A stretch of 64,000 bases of DNA, taken from Sipunculus nudus. Taxonomy: Eukaryota > Annelida > Sipuncula > Golfingiida > Sipunculidae. The position numbers and the translations under genes were made by a program. Positions 49,397 to 61,614 of this stretch are shown piece after piece. The notes beneath the pieces are model-generated. The model saw nothing but the letters and a program-made list of their open reading frames with translations. It had not been told where the DNA came from and did not search any database. The stretch lies in assembly GCA_026874595.1 (NCBI GenBank), contig CM049319.1, forward strand, positions 37,641,473 through 37,705,472. Reading direction: 5' to 3'. The stretch's first letter is position 1; each line of letters starts with the position of its first letter.

Positions 49397-52300
49397 TAAA
49401 TATAGGGTATATGAGCGCTCAGGCCACGATATGTCGTGGAGAAAGATGGTCAGCTGCCCGGGCATACCTGTACGAAGCTTCTCAGCGGGGCAACCTCCAT
49501 GTTGTAGTCAATGCACAGGTCACAAAGGTCAGAACAAGTCCTAAAAACTTTCAGTTCAGTGGGCTAATCTTGAACTATAAACAGCAGAATTTGGTCAATC
49601 ATTGCAGGGCATGAGTTTCTTCATGAAATTCTAATGTGTTGCACATGCATGCATAATAGTGAAAGAAAGATTAATTTACATCAATAAAATTGTTTTATTA
49701 TGTTTCGTTAACTCGAAAACAATGGCTTCTGGTCGGAAAGCTATCCAATTTTGCACATGCCTATGAAAACGTAATATAAGAAGTAAAATTTAAAGCGGAA
49801 AGAAAATGAATATACAGTAAAACGGAACTGGCTGGAGAAATATAGGACTTTTTAGATTATCGTATTGAAAAATGCACACTAATTGCAACATAGTATAGGA
49901 TATTCTGAGAATTCCAGATATATCTATGGAAGTGCTGGGTTAAACGTAATTTTTTTATAGATTTTAAAGCTAAATTTAACAAATGAAGTGTGAGCTTACT
50001 AAGACCTTAAATGTATTCATTAGGTTGAATGCATGTACATGTATAGGTTTTATCATGCTAATTTTCTTGACACATATTTTTCGACAGACATTATCATAAC
50101 CTATTACCCGACGCCTTATTTAAGGTTATCTTTGACGGGAAGACAGCTGTCGGTGTAGAGTTCATGCGGCATGGCACCACACACAATGTTTACGTTAATA
50201 AGGAGGTTATCCTGTCTGCCGGCGTGATCGGATCACCTCACATCCTTCTACTCTCTGGTGTTGGACCTGAAGATCAACTTGCAAGATTTAAGGTATTTTT
50301 TTTTTCAAACTGGCCGTTTTAGCCTACTACTCTGCATTTTTTTAGCTGTTGTTTCATATCAGTTGCTTTTTATTCTTCGGTGTGAAAACTTAAATGTTCA
50401 AATTACTGGGAAATAATGTTTTACTTTACTAATAATCTTTTACTCAAAATTATGACTGATTTGGTATGTGTGGTATGGTTGTTACCTATAAAACAGTAAA
50501 CAAATTTTGGCATGTTATTTAACGATTAAAATAATTTATCTCTACTCGTCACAGATGATGTAGTATTACAATTATTAATTATGTAAATAAGGGGATGAAA
50601 TCGTTCTGTTAGCCGTGTTGTGCTCATGCCAATGCTTTGTGAGCAGGACGGTTTGTAGAATATATTCATTCTTTTTAGATACCCGTGACAGCTGCGCTAC
50701 CTGTCGGCGAAAATTATCACGACCATCCGTTGTTCATTGATGCATTTTTTACTATGAATGCCTCGTTGTCCATCATCGAGAGAAAACTCGGTTCTTACAG
50801 GACCCAATTTGAATACTTGCTTTTTGGAACCGGTAGGCTAATTACAATATAATGGAAAAATAAGCAAGTTACAGACGATTATCATTAGAAAGTGTGCCGG
50901 CGAATCGAATCCATGATCTAGATCTCTTACTGCCGTTATTACAAAAATTATAAGGTTTAACTTTAACTCATATAAATTTCCTGTCAAGCTTCATCTACCA
51001 TCTTTAGAAGTCCTTTCTAGTTAATCAATAAACATGAAAAAAACCACTTCAGTACATTTTTATTACACGTATTAATACTGATGGTCAAATTTTTCATAAC
51101 GTTAATTCTCGTTTCAGAGTGACATTTGACAAAAGTGTAAATGATATCAGAAATCATACACATGCCCAAAATTAGTTTGCCTTAACTGTATTAGTATGCA
51201 CCCACAAATGTGTGTATGTGATTTATGTACTTTTGATCATTATACAATGAAGGTTTGCTTGCTGGTTCTGGTCTTGACGGGTGGTATTTTATGAAGTCTC
51301 CATATCAACCACGGGGCCACAAATACCCGTACATTCAACAAATTATATTCGCTATATCACCAGGTTCAGGACCTGGTATTTATGAGGGATTTAAGAAATT
51401 CTTCAACAAAAAGGACGAGGTGAGATTAATAAATATTCCATTATTTCACTATAAAAATTAAAGTGTAATTTTTTTTATTGCAAATATATTAAAACATGGA
51501 AACATAATTGAATATTATTTCGGTTAAATACCTTTTCCTTTGTCAACGATATGTGTTTTAAGAAAACGTTGGGCTTTACTGTTTTAAGTTGGTAATAAAA
51601 TGTTTTGCATCATAATTGTACGTTATATGTACATGACTCAACAGAGACACGCTTAATTCAAATGTCCGGGGCACAACATTTTTCGCGGTTTCATGTTCTT
51701 AATATCTTTACTGGTCAAGAGTCATGACAATTGATGACCGGGTTCAATCGCAAACTGAAAACCCGAGGGAATTCCCTACTTCATCAACACACACATGTAT
51801 ATCCACCAAAACGTGCAGAGCGAAAGAAAATTATAGAAATATATTAACCAGACATAAGGCCATCTCGTGATCTGAAGGGCCTCAAACAACGTTGTATGAC
51901 CAGACAAACTGTATGGTAACTTAACATCTGCATAAATTGACCGTTCTTTCGGCTGTTGTTTGCGAGGTGGACGACTCTCTGACCAAAAAGATTGTTTTGT
52001 TAACACAACTGACAACTAAATTGTCCCAAATTATGGCATTCGTTGGCATAGCTTGAAGACAGTCCACAGACCAAAAGCCATGGAAAAACAGTTCTTCATT
52101 TAGCAATGCACGATGAACTGATTTTTGGCCGTTTGTAGCGCTAGCTAAACCAGTTAAAAACGACCCAATCAATATTATACCAGGTTATCCACACCAGATT
52201 ATCCTTTTATCAGTAAAAAGTAAATGTACAAACCGAAATATTATTTATTATATATTGTTATCTGGTTGTGTAGTATACGACCGTTAACACGACCACTTGG

Positions 52301-52648
52301 CTGGACCCGCAGGTGGTCATGTCGTGAGTTTTCACTATGATTATTTTTCAGATATTCCACGCTTTGTATGGAGATTCCTTTGACCAGGAGGGTTTTATAT
52401 TAGCTTCGGTTCTGTTACATCCTCGGAGTAGGGGATCCTTGCAACTTAACAGCACCGATCCTAACGATCATCCCATCATTAACCCAAACTGTATGCAGGA
52501 TCCTCTTGATCTCAAGATCCTAGCCGCGTGTATGTGCATGACTTACATACTATACATTTTCCCTTAACATACATGTCTGAGATTCAGCTTGTATAGTACT
52601 ATTGTAAAACAAACTTTCAGATTCATTCTTTCATCTAGCCGAAGAATA

Positions 52649-52706
<58 letters not shown>

Positions 52707-53519
52707 AAAACAAATTTAATTTAAGTATAAATCATAAAATTGAATTTCATTACCTAGTTTAATTATCAATCATCCTTTAATAGTATCATTAATTGAATGT
52801 TTACGCCTTTACCATTTTAGGCAGTGTATATTCCTCATGTTTCGTTTTGATTTAATACACTTAATCAGCTGATACAATGCGTTATTTGCCGCTTCCACAG
52901 CAATAAAAGAAATTCAAAAACTTGAGGATACTGAAGCTTTTAAGAGAGTTGGTGCTCGGATGTCCCGACGTAAAAATCCACAGTGCAACCACCTCGACTG
53001 GGGTACAGACGACTACTGGGCATGCGCAGTACGCAGCACTGTGGTACATGTTTACCATCCCGTAGGCACATGTAAAATGGGCGCCGTGGATGACCAGACG
53101 GCAGTGGTCGACCCAAGGTTAAGGTAGTATGATTTAAACCACGGGTTATTAATGCAGGTTTTAAGCGCGGCTGATTTTCAGAATATGGAAAACATTGTTG
53201 AATCTGATATCCTTCATATTAGGTCATATTTATTATATGTTTCACCAAGACCCTTGAGTCAGCTGGTCACATGAACTGGAATAAAAAGGGTGTGTATAAT
53301 AAACTTATGTAATGGACTAATAATGTTTTCGAACAAACGAAATCAAACCAGGATGAAATCAAGGTATCACTTATTTGATTTGCAACTGGTGTTTCCTTTG
53401 GAGCTTAACCTTATTTTCAAACTTCACAGCCAATCCGAGCTATCCTTATACATAGGCGCGGGAACAGCATTTTGATTTGGGACGGGTTGCAAAGTTTATA
53501 ACATGGTTGGGGGATGTGT

Positions 53520-53579
<60 letters not shown>

Positions 53580-54634
53580 TATATATATATATTATCATTT
53601 GAAAAAATATTCTGTTTATCCTATTCAAATACTAATTATCATCCCATCAATACACGGATTCAACAAAGGATAAACATAACACATGGCCATATTTCGCTCA
53701 TGTAAGCTTAGTTACCTGCATTTTGGTTAATTTAAACATATTGTCATTATGTAAATCCATTGGCTTTTCATTCTTGTATGTTCACTCACACATTCGTGTC
53801 ACGAGAAAATAATATTTGAATCGTCTAAGTTAATTTGCATTAAATTTGAATTTTTACACTATTGGCCGTTTTACCCACTTGCGATTTCATTACAATATGG
53901 GCCGTTTTACCCACTTGCGATTTTACAACAATATGAGCACGGTGTGGTTAATACATTATGGGCCATATTTTATTACAATATGGGTCGTAACACAGGCTTA
54001 TTCTGTCTGTTTAACCGTAGCACAGTCCCTTATCGGGGGCCATTTTTACACACCACGGTCGTATATATACTGGTGGCGGTGTTATACAGGGTGTCGAGCT
54101 GCACTATACAACATTACGGTGGAAGAACTGCCGTTATTGCGATACCTGAAAAAAAGCAACATAACACGTTGACGGACTCGCTGCCACGTCTAAAAATATT
54201 ATATATATGATACATAGAAAAAGTCATAACCTTATAAGATACAGAATCCAGCATGAATATTAGTTGCTTACCAGTAACAATTAACAACTGTCGTTTGATG
54301 ATCTTAGCGCATTTACTCTATATACTCAATCTATGCGAGGTAACAGGTCAAAATATCTATATATACAGTGGTGTCAATTTATCTTTTAAGGTGGGGGGGG
54401 GGGGATTATAAAAAATATGTAAATCTTTCTTATATATACATATATATGTATACACTTTTTAGCGTCAGTATGACACATTCCAAACATATACTTAATCTCA
54501 TTTCAAATATATTACAATTAAGTATAAGGTTTTGTTTTAGAAAATAAGGCATTACGTTTTCAGCGTAAGTTAATTTTAAACCAGATTTAAATACAATAGT
54601 TCATAGTAAACTCATAAATGGAACCAAAGTCTGT

Positions 54635-54723
<89 letters not shown>

Positions 54724-54879
54724 AGCGATTAACATAATTTTAGGGTGCGCGGTATCAGGGGTCTCCGTGTGGTGGATTCTTCCATCTTCCCGGAAGTGAC
54801 ATCAGGGAATACCAACGCACCAACGTTTATGGTGGCTGAGAAGGCTTCAGACCTGATTCGTGAAGACCACCGAATATGA
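42981..54879 (+). CDS. GMC oxidoreductase copy 3 (FAD-dependent, choline/glucose dehydrogenase-like), complete
   Basis: Eleven exons: 42981-43107, 48087-48292, 48733-48922, 49086-49214, 49406-49527, 50125-50292, 50679-50832, 51253-51419, 52352-52529, 52901-53123 and 54744-54879. They total 1800 nt with no interruption: 599 residues plus TGA. Residues 5-21 are a hydrophobic signal or membrane anchor. FAD-binding GSGSAG is at about 44-49, followed by LSENPDV and LLEAGP. GMC signature regions appear as [20 protein letters not shown] (exon 3) and [18 protein letters not shown] (exon 6). The catalytic His is about 533 ([10 protein letters not shown]) and its partner Asn about 577 (SGNTNAP). Length fits the family (about 550-650). 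The start ATG has A at -3 and G at +4. The first intron (5 kb) carries a minisatellite and a large repeat. An alcohol or sugar dehydrogenase/oxidase acting in the secretory or membrane compartment is likely; the substrate is unknown. Confidence 0.96.
43430..44130 (+). repeat. Minisatellite in intron 1 of copy 3 (~35-50-bp units)
   Basis: Irregular repeats of GTGTCACACAA, GAAACTCAGACAGAATA and CAACAATACTGT run from about 43430 to 43680 and again 43880-44130, split by about 190 bp of unrelated sequence. The open frames on the minus strand here (Cys/Val/Leu-rich) are products of the repeat and not genes. Confidence 0.8.
44311..46962 (+). repeat. Large molluscan-type repeat in intron 1 of copy 3
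   Basis: The left end TTTAGCTCAGCTGACTGAAA...CATCTGAGCTAAAGCGATCAC and the right end CAGCTGAGCGTCATGGCCCA then TGGGTCACT are clear. Units beginning GTTAACAGGGC(A)CAAAATCG-like recur at about 44395, 45438 and 45757, each with CTGGACCTG and a later GGTGGCGCCACC. It is the opposite orientation of the 23405-26847 repeat. A 699-bp insertion lies inside (44737-45435). Confidence 0.75.
44737..45435. mobile_element. 699-bp insertion inside the repeat, with 9-bp target duplication
   Basis: CTGTTAACA flanks both sides (44728-44736 and 45436-45444), and the uninterrupted repeat units elsewhere read CTGTTAACAGGGC, so the pre-insertion sequence is known. The insert starts TACGCTC and ends (reverse complement) TACGCCC, so short inverted ends are possible. 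Its composition is more GC-rich than its surroundings. No transposase frame is visible; the class is undetermined (8-9 bp duplications fit hAT, MULE or P-like). Confidence 0.6.
47470..48086 (+). other. Remaining 3' part of intron 1 of copy 3
   Basis: No gene is visible. A (GT)n followed by a G-run lies at 47485-47518. The acceptor for exon 2 is TATGAAG at 48080-48086. Confidence 0.55.
49334..49393 (+). repeat. (TA)n microsatellite 12 bp upstream of exon 5 of copy 3
   Basis: About 60 bp of pure TA, followed by GATTAAATATAG and exon 5 at 49406. It takes the place of a normal pyrimidine tract. Confidence 0.9.
52652..52702 (+). repeat. (TA)n microsatellite in intron 9 of copy 3
   Basis: About 50 bp of pure TA, roughly 200 bp before exon 10. 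Confidence 0.85.
53520..53592 (+). repeat. (TA)n microsatellite in intron 10 of copy 3
   Basis: About 70 bp of near-pure TA with one interruption. The peptide-like open frame here on the minus strand (Ile-Tyr repeat) comes from the tract. Confidence 0.85.
53863..53990 (+). repeat. Short tandem repeat in intron 10 of copy 3
   Basis: The phrase GGCCGTTTTACCCACTTGCG is present twice (about 53864 and 53898, period about 34 bp), with ACAATATGGG-type variants continuing to about 53990. Confidence 0.7.
54639..54721 (+). repeat. (CT)n(AT)n compound microsatellite upstream of exon 11 of copy 3
   Basis: About 36 bp of CT followed by about 46 bp of AT, ending 22 bp before exon 11 at 54744. The CT part could serve as the pyrimidine tract. 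Confidence 0.9.
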
Positions 54880-56102
54880 AGATATCGTAATAAGTCGATT
54901 TTTGAATTGATTTATCTCTTTATGTAATAGTTGGAAGAATATCGCGAGAAATCTGTGAAGAGGAGCAGGCTATAGGAAGCATCGTCCTCAACGTAGTGAA
55001 TTATAGAGATGGCATAACCTACAATGCCAGTTCTAACGTAGGTTTCGTTGACTTTTTCAATGAGTGATGTGATTACACATTTAATAACCGATTGTTTTTT
55101 TTTCCTATTTTATTATTTGACCATCCTAATCTGATGTACCTTCATTGTACGAAATAAACATTATTATATATAGTATTCTATATATTTGCGTGTTTTTGTT
55201 AACACATGATGAGTGCATCATGATATTGAGATAAAGCAGTTACGAAATGACTGAATGATGAGTCAGTCACTTGGTGTCGCCTCTCTGTCATATATAGTAG
55301 ATCTCTCAGCATTTATGTTTGTAATGAAAAAAGTTTTTTTATTTTGAATGGTTTATGTCGTTTTTAAATAAATATCGTGTGCAAATCTATTCACAAACTC
55401 GTAAAGCCTGGAACCACAAATGCTGGAGGTCTAAAATTTTAAGGAACAACTGACAAGGTCTTCACATTGCTGAATTATCTCAACGTCTTAACCAGGCTCA
55501 ACGTTTCTCATGCAGATGTGTGTCAGTACGTGTGTGAATACGCATCGATTAGTGGACAGTTTTAGTAGGGGCTGTCCTTCAATCCCTCACATGCTCTCCA
55601 CGCATCGATTAGTGGACAGTTTTAGTAGGGGCTGTCGTTCAATCCTTCACATGCTCTCCTACAAACTCATCAAAACACAAACCCGGGCGGAGTTTATGCA
55701 CATTCTACACCCCCCCCCCCCTTTAAATAAGTTCTGGCCAATTACATTAGTTAAAATGGTAATTAAACTATACTTTAATTTTACTTTAGCTTGTGCCGAC
55801 TTATCATAAAAAACTACCATTACTGATGGACATATATAAATAACAGGTTTGTTACGGGATAAATGTTTTTTTATGCAATGTGCTACTCCAGTTCCTTCAT
55901 TACGGGAATCTTATCAGTTATATTTTGTTTGATAAGCCATCTATTAAAATGAGTCCGTATGCAACAAATATTTCAAATATTGAAATGCATAATGCCATTA
56001 TATATGAAAACATATGTAACAAATAAAAAGCTCTTCAGCTGAATTACTTGTCCGAGTCTTTGATATAAAGTACACTGTGTACACATATTATCATGTGAAA
56101 TC
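54880..56102 (+). other. 3' flank of copy 3 and spacer
   Basis: No gene is visible. AATAAA at 55153-55158 is a possible polyadenylation signal about 275 bp after the stop. A 60-bp unit (CGCATCGATTAGTGGACAGT...) is duplicated in tandem at 55541-55600 and 55601-55660. Confidence 0.6.
55153..55158 (+). terminator. Candidate polyadenylation signal of GMC copy 3
   Basis: AATAAA in the 3' flank, about 275 bp after the TGA at 54877-54879. A GT-rich stretch (GCGTGTTTTTGTT) follows about 30 bp later. No transcript evidence. Confidence 0.45.
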
Positions 56103-58812
56103 TTAATTATCACTGAAGTACTTAAGATTCGGTTTGGATACACGTCCAAAGCGCGTAACAACAACTGGTTTGGTAGGTGATGTCTCTGCACTGGCTAATG
56201 GTACTGTTGGCTGAGTTGATGGGACTGCAGGCTCGGGCGCTGGCACATCATCTAGGTCGTTGTTTGACATCATGGTTGTTCGTCGTTTCTCGGGGACTGC
56301 CAATAGATGTCGCCTATTTCACCTGTATTGAGAACTGTCTGCCTCAGTCCTTGATATGAACGTGGTGACTCATGCTGGCGAACTACTGTACCTTAGCGGT
56401 CATATCCTTTATCAGTTTGGAGTCTGACAACCTGGTTAGGTACAAACGACGGTAGGGTTTTCGCAGGTTTTTACATAGCATTTCTTCTGCTGTTTGCGTT
56501 TCTGTTGAAGCGCGTGTTTAACAACACAGGATTTTATAACTTTAGATCGTAGATGCTTCTTGATGGCTAGTATATCACATCTCAGGCGACAGGACATTAG
56601 TCTTTGAGCTGCTGACCCTAGTGGGTTGTCACGTGCTGTATTGCTTGTATCTATGAGTACTAAATATGGATAAAACCCATTACGGTATCAATCATGCATA
56701 GCGAAGTACTCTTTTAGTTTTGTGATCACAGCTTTAGAGGTTGTACTCTGTAGAGGATTCACTTCCCACCATCCTGAATATGAATCTACCAGGACAAGAT
56801 ATTGGATATTGTGCCTTCCATCAGATCAGCTGGTACTGTGAACCATGGCATATCAGGAACCGGGTAGGACTTCAGTGGTTCTTTCTGCTGATGTGCTCTT
56901 TGACTATTACAGATATCACACTGAGAAACTGCTTTATCAATGTCATTGTTAATAGACAACCAGAATACTGCTTCTCTGGCTGTCCGCTAAGTAGTCTCTA
57001 TACCTGGATGCCCGGCATGTAATTTCTGGACATACTCGGTTTGCAGGATCTCCGGTATAATTGGTCTGTGCCCTTTGTACAAGATACCTTTGTCCAGAAA
57101 TAGTTCATCTCTGATTTTATAGAATGGACGTAGATCTGCTGGGATGTCTCTGATGCTATAGCAGACCAACCATCACGTATCATTTGTGCTAATCTCTGAA
57201 GCATATTGTCATGTGATGTGGCTTCTTTCAATCGTTCAGTTTGATGACTGGACAAATGGTTCTCGGTTAACACCTCAAAATATGTCTTATTAGATATAGC
57301 TGTGCTCTGAGAGCATGCGCGTGAGAGTGTGTCTGCTATATATTGTCCTAAGCCCTCATTGTACACTAGTTCGTCGTATCTCTGAAGCTTCAGTAACATT
57401 TTCTATAGTCTAGTTGGACCCAGATACATAGGTTTGTTCATAATTGAGACTAGTGGCTTATGGTCGGTTTCTACTCTCACTTTCCGGCCAAACACATAAT
57501 CATCCTTTCTCTATCTGCGCGTAATTAACTTTGCAGGCGTCCGAGCTCTCGAAGCCTATAGGCTATCGGCTGGCCTTCCTGTAAACAGGCTGCTCCCAAA
57601 CCTGACTTTCACGCATCTGTCAACACAACAGATAGGTTTATGTCATAATATTGGAGTACTGGTGGACTCGAGATCAACTGTTTGATCTTATGGATTACGT
57701 CTTGCTGTGGCTGCATCCATTCCCATTTACAGTCTTTCTTGACCGAATCTCTCAAGGGACTGGTAATTTGACTAAGATTTAGAATAAACTTTGCTAGGTA
57801 TGTCACCAAACCTTAAAATCTCTAAAAAGCAGGTACATCTTCTTGGGTAGGCATTCCTGTATAGCCTTTAATGTATTAGGATTTGGCTTAAGGTCATCAA
57901 TTGTAATTACATGATTAATATTGGCTACCTCGTTTGTTTAGAACTTACATTCAATTTGAGGTTCAAGGATTCACGTTCAAGGATTGTTTTCAGTCTGTCC
58001 TCGTGGTGCCGCTCTGTTTCTCCCCACACAAGTATGTCATCCATGATCATCTCACAGGGATATCCAGAGAACAGATGTTCCATTGTTTTCTCACAGACGT
58101 CAGGTCCTGACGAGACCCCGATCGAAGGGCATCCGGAGATAACGATATCTCACAAATGGAGTACTGAATGTTGTGTAGTAAGAACACTGCTGTTCAAGAG
58201 GAATCTACCAAAATGCAGATTTAACATCAAGTACAGTAAAATACTTATCTGGTGCGATTCTAGTCAGCACTTCTTCAATAGTCCACACTGGATGATGTGG
58301 TTCTTTTCACGGCCTTATTTAAGCTACGTGGATCTAAACATGCGAATCTCATCTTGTGTGCATGTTGCATTATTTGAGTTGACCCAGAGAGTCGGTTCAA
58401 ATACTTGAGCTATCACTTCCATATCTACCATGCGCTCTAGTTCTGCTTTAACCTTACTTGCCATGACTAGAGGGACTTTCCTTGGTGGATGCACAACAGG
58501 TGTGATAAATTCATCTAATTTCATTTTATATACAACTGGCAACTTGCCAAGACTGTCATCAAACAGTTCACTGTAATCTACTGAGAGATTATCCATGGCA
58601 TTTAACTGAGGTTTCAGTTCATGATCATCTTTGCTGACACTGATCAAGTAACACCTGATACAGTCTTTCAACCCTAACAGTGGTTGTCCTGGTTTGTCAA
58701 CAACATACATTTTAATATCATGGGTACTATGACTATCAGATATAGCACATCTGAATGTCACCGCACCCAATGAACTCAAGTGCTGGGTCTCGGTCCGCAT
58801 CTTCCGGTACAA
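56103..58812 (-). mobile_element. Ty3/gypsy pol remnant between copies 3 and 4
   Basis: On the minus strand, from right to left: protease end and RT start (58324-58812; GQPLLGLKDCIRCYLI, then VHPPRKVPLVMASKVKAELE), a broken RT palm region, RT thumb and RNase H start (57609-57809; SQITSPLRDSVKKDCKWEW), RNase H end (57340-57399; GLGQYIADTLSRAC), integrase zinc region (56987-57169; KLHAGHPGIE), broken integrase, and a C-terminal tail (56103-56303; VTRFGRVSKPNLKYF). The order PR-RT-RH-IN is the normal Ty3/gypsy one. No LTRs or gag are recognised; frames are broken. It is an internal fragment. Confidence 0.85.
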
Positions 58813-59376
58813 TGCGTATTGCGATATATGTATACATATAACAGTTAATTCGATACCGATACATTTTGACGATACATTTCATTTTTCTTTGTATTATCGT
58901 TTCTTAATAAAATCTCTGCTTCTTGTTTATATGTTTATTTTTTATTTTAACATACAACATCTTAAGTATGCTATGCACTTAAGCAGATTAAGCTTGATAT
59001 TAATTAAATATACAGACCAGTTAAATTTAATAATCAACATCTATCTAATCAAGACTTCCAAAATCTCTATCTTCTTTGAGCCCTTAGCATCCCCCCTCCC
59101 CATGCACAGACACAGTTTTATTGCATTTGGTGGGGAAGATCATAGGCAGTATTTTTTATGTCATGTAATCACACAGTTTTGTATATTTCTGGGAATATGA
59201 ATCCCATTAGTCACTCCCTTTTTTATAGGATTTGTCCCCAGGCTTTAACCATTAATTTGACGTCTGATGTCCAACGCAGGAGTTCCAATTGAAGTTCCCT
59301 ATGACCGGCTGCGTAAAAAATAGAGGTAAAATGATATATCACAAAGCGAATTAGTTTCCTGCTCAGGTCACAGAAT

Positions 59377-59438
<62 letters not shown>

Positions 59439-59700
59439 ATAGGATATATACGTGAATGTACCTTGAAGCAATATGTGATGTGAATATCGATTTCATTAAT
59501 ACAGAGGAACCTCAGTTTTATTCTCTTGCTCACATGTGCCTCCCTGTCATGGAAGAACTGACGTTCATGCGTATATACATTTATAAACAAGTCTTAAAAG
59601 CAAAAGCAACAAATATACAGTGCATTTAGATTTATAAATCGTCATGGTTATATTTAAAATTAGAGTTATCATAAGTATCCCTATTCATTAGCAACAATCG
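58813..59700 (+). other. AT-rich spacer with (TA)n tract
   Basis: No gene is visible. A (TA)n microsatellite lies at 59380-59435. The open frames here are short, overlap the tract, or show no family features. Confidence 0.5.
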
Positions 59701-59722
59701 ATTCGACCAATACGTTTTCCAG

Positions 59723-60175
59723 ACAACTCACACCTTTGCCAGCTCACACCATACCAAATCACTCCATACTAACTCATCCCCGGGACAAGTCACACTCCAG
59801 TGGTTCCAACTCACACCTAGGCCATAACAACTCACACCCAAGTTCATACTGACTCACATCAGTACAAACTATTACTATTTACTTGCATAATTTCCCTTAC
59901 ATATATTCTTCACATGCACCATTTTTTTTTTTTTTGGGCGGGGGGAATTAAAAAAATCGTGTTTTTATCCAAGTATAATATTAAAATGAAATATTTTTGG
60001 TCGGTCTCTCTCTCTCATATTGCCTTTTTCTTTTCCTCTCTCTCCATCCAATCACCTTTTCTTTTTGTTTTTGTGTTAATTAAGTGGTGTGAGCTGGTAT
60101 GGAGTGGGGTGTGAGTCGGTAGGGCGGAGGTGTGAGTTGGTACCACTAAATCGAGTGCACTGGAGTGTGCCCCCC
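59723..60175. repeat. Imperfect fold-back repeat built on ACTCACACC
   Basis: The left arm (59723-59860) repeats ACTCACACC; the right arm (60085-60172) repeats GGTGTGAG. The reverse complement of the right arm contains CACACTCCAGTG and GTACCAACTCACACCT, which match CACACTCCAGTG and TTCCAACTCACACCT on the left. The middle is T-rich with no coding frame. It may be a small fold-back element; edges are approximate. Confidence 0.55.
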
Positions 60176-61045
60176 CCACCCCCACCCCATGCAAATAGCT
60201 ATGGACGCACCTACTGGATATCATGGGCCCCTCCACTGATCTATAGCTTTGTATACTCAGGCCCCCGGCTTTTCCCTGTTGGCCTTGTGACATGTGTTAG
60301 CCTCGTCCCACGACAATGGCAATGCCCTATGTAAACTGGACGCTCGATGCGGCCAGTATTTACCCGGTTTTCCTTTCAGAGGCTATATGTGCTAACATAA
60401 TGTATCGACAGGTTACCTGGAAGCAGTCTGGGACATCGCATGAAGTGTCCCGTTTTATACAGTGCTCAGTTATACGGTAATAGGTAGATCATACGTTAAA
60501 GAGTTGTCACTGTTGACCCGAAGTGTGACATCAACAGATTTACAGGTGAGTTTTAATTCGTTCAGCCATATATGTAGTTCATAAATGCTGAAACCCACGA
60601 AATGTCCACATTCTGAAAATGAATGCTTCAAAATGGCGATTGTCACTTTGTAACTGCAAATGTGGTGTAATGTGTTATCCATTTGTTATATGTTGTAAAA
60701 AGCATCAGCATCACCACAATATTTTACTTACCAGTGTTGACGAGAATTGTATCATAAATGCAACGGTAACATTGTAATTGCTACAGCCTAAACTTCTATG
60801 AAAACCCGAGTTGGGCTCAGTTATTGATCTTTGGCCTTTGCTTTTCACCAAGTAATGAAAAACCTCAATTCACCTCTTTATTTTAAACGTGTATAAATGA
60901 ATTCGTTTTTCTCTTCATTTTAATGATGACCATGATGTCTTTTTGTATATAGATCATATTGATGTCAACAGTTGTCGTCCTTGTCACTCTCCCTTTTGTC
61001 GTCACATGAATGTATTACGATGGTATTTACTGATATGATCGGCAG

Positions 61046-61545
61046 ATGGCGATAGTATCGCTCTCGGCGATTGTTGTGGCCCTTGTGGCGGTGTGGTATG
61101 TGTGGCAGGGAGCTAATCAACCACCCTTACAGCTGACACAAAAGCTGGATGCACAATATGACTTCATTGTCGGTAAGCAAATGCCAAACCAATCATTTAA
61201 ATACATACTTAACAGTTATAACCAGGGGCTTAGGCAAGAGGGTACTGCAAGGGGCCATGCCCAGGCTTACTATGTAATATTGCAAAATAACTTTCCAGAC
61301 TCTAATTATCTGCTGAAAAAATATGGAAAGAAAATAATTTTAAAAGCATGTAAACATCAGTCATATTTACATCAAGCTGCGTAACAGTACACTTTTATCT
61401 GCAGGTATTAATTTATACATAAATGGCGATCTATCTCGGCTCGGTAACGTTGTTTCTCAAATGATTGATAAGCGAACTTTTCCTTTATTTGAAGATTTAA
61501 ATGGTACACAAGGATACTGAAGTTCTCTGCTAATTATTATAAGAG

Positions 61546-61614
<69 letters not shown>

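Noticed and set aside
51741-51760. tRNA-like GGGTTCAATCGC box
   Set aside because: No A box or cloverleaf arms could be found around it.
53446-53628. Ile-Tyr repeat peptides on either strand, here and at 33226, 49314 and 59223
   Set aside because: They are translations of (TA)n microsatellites.
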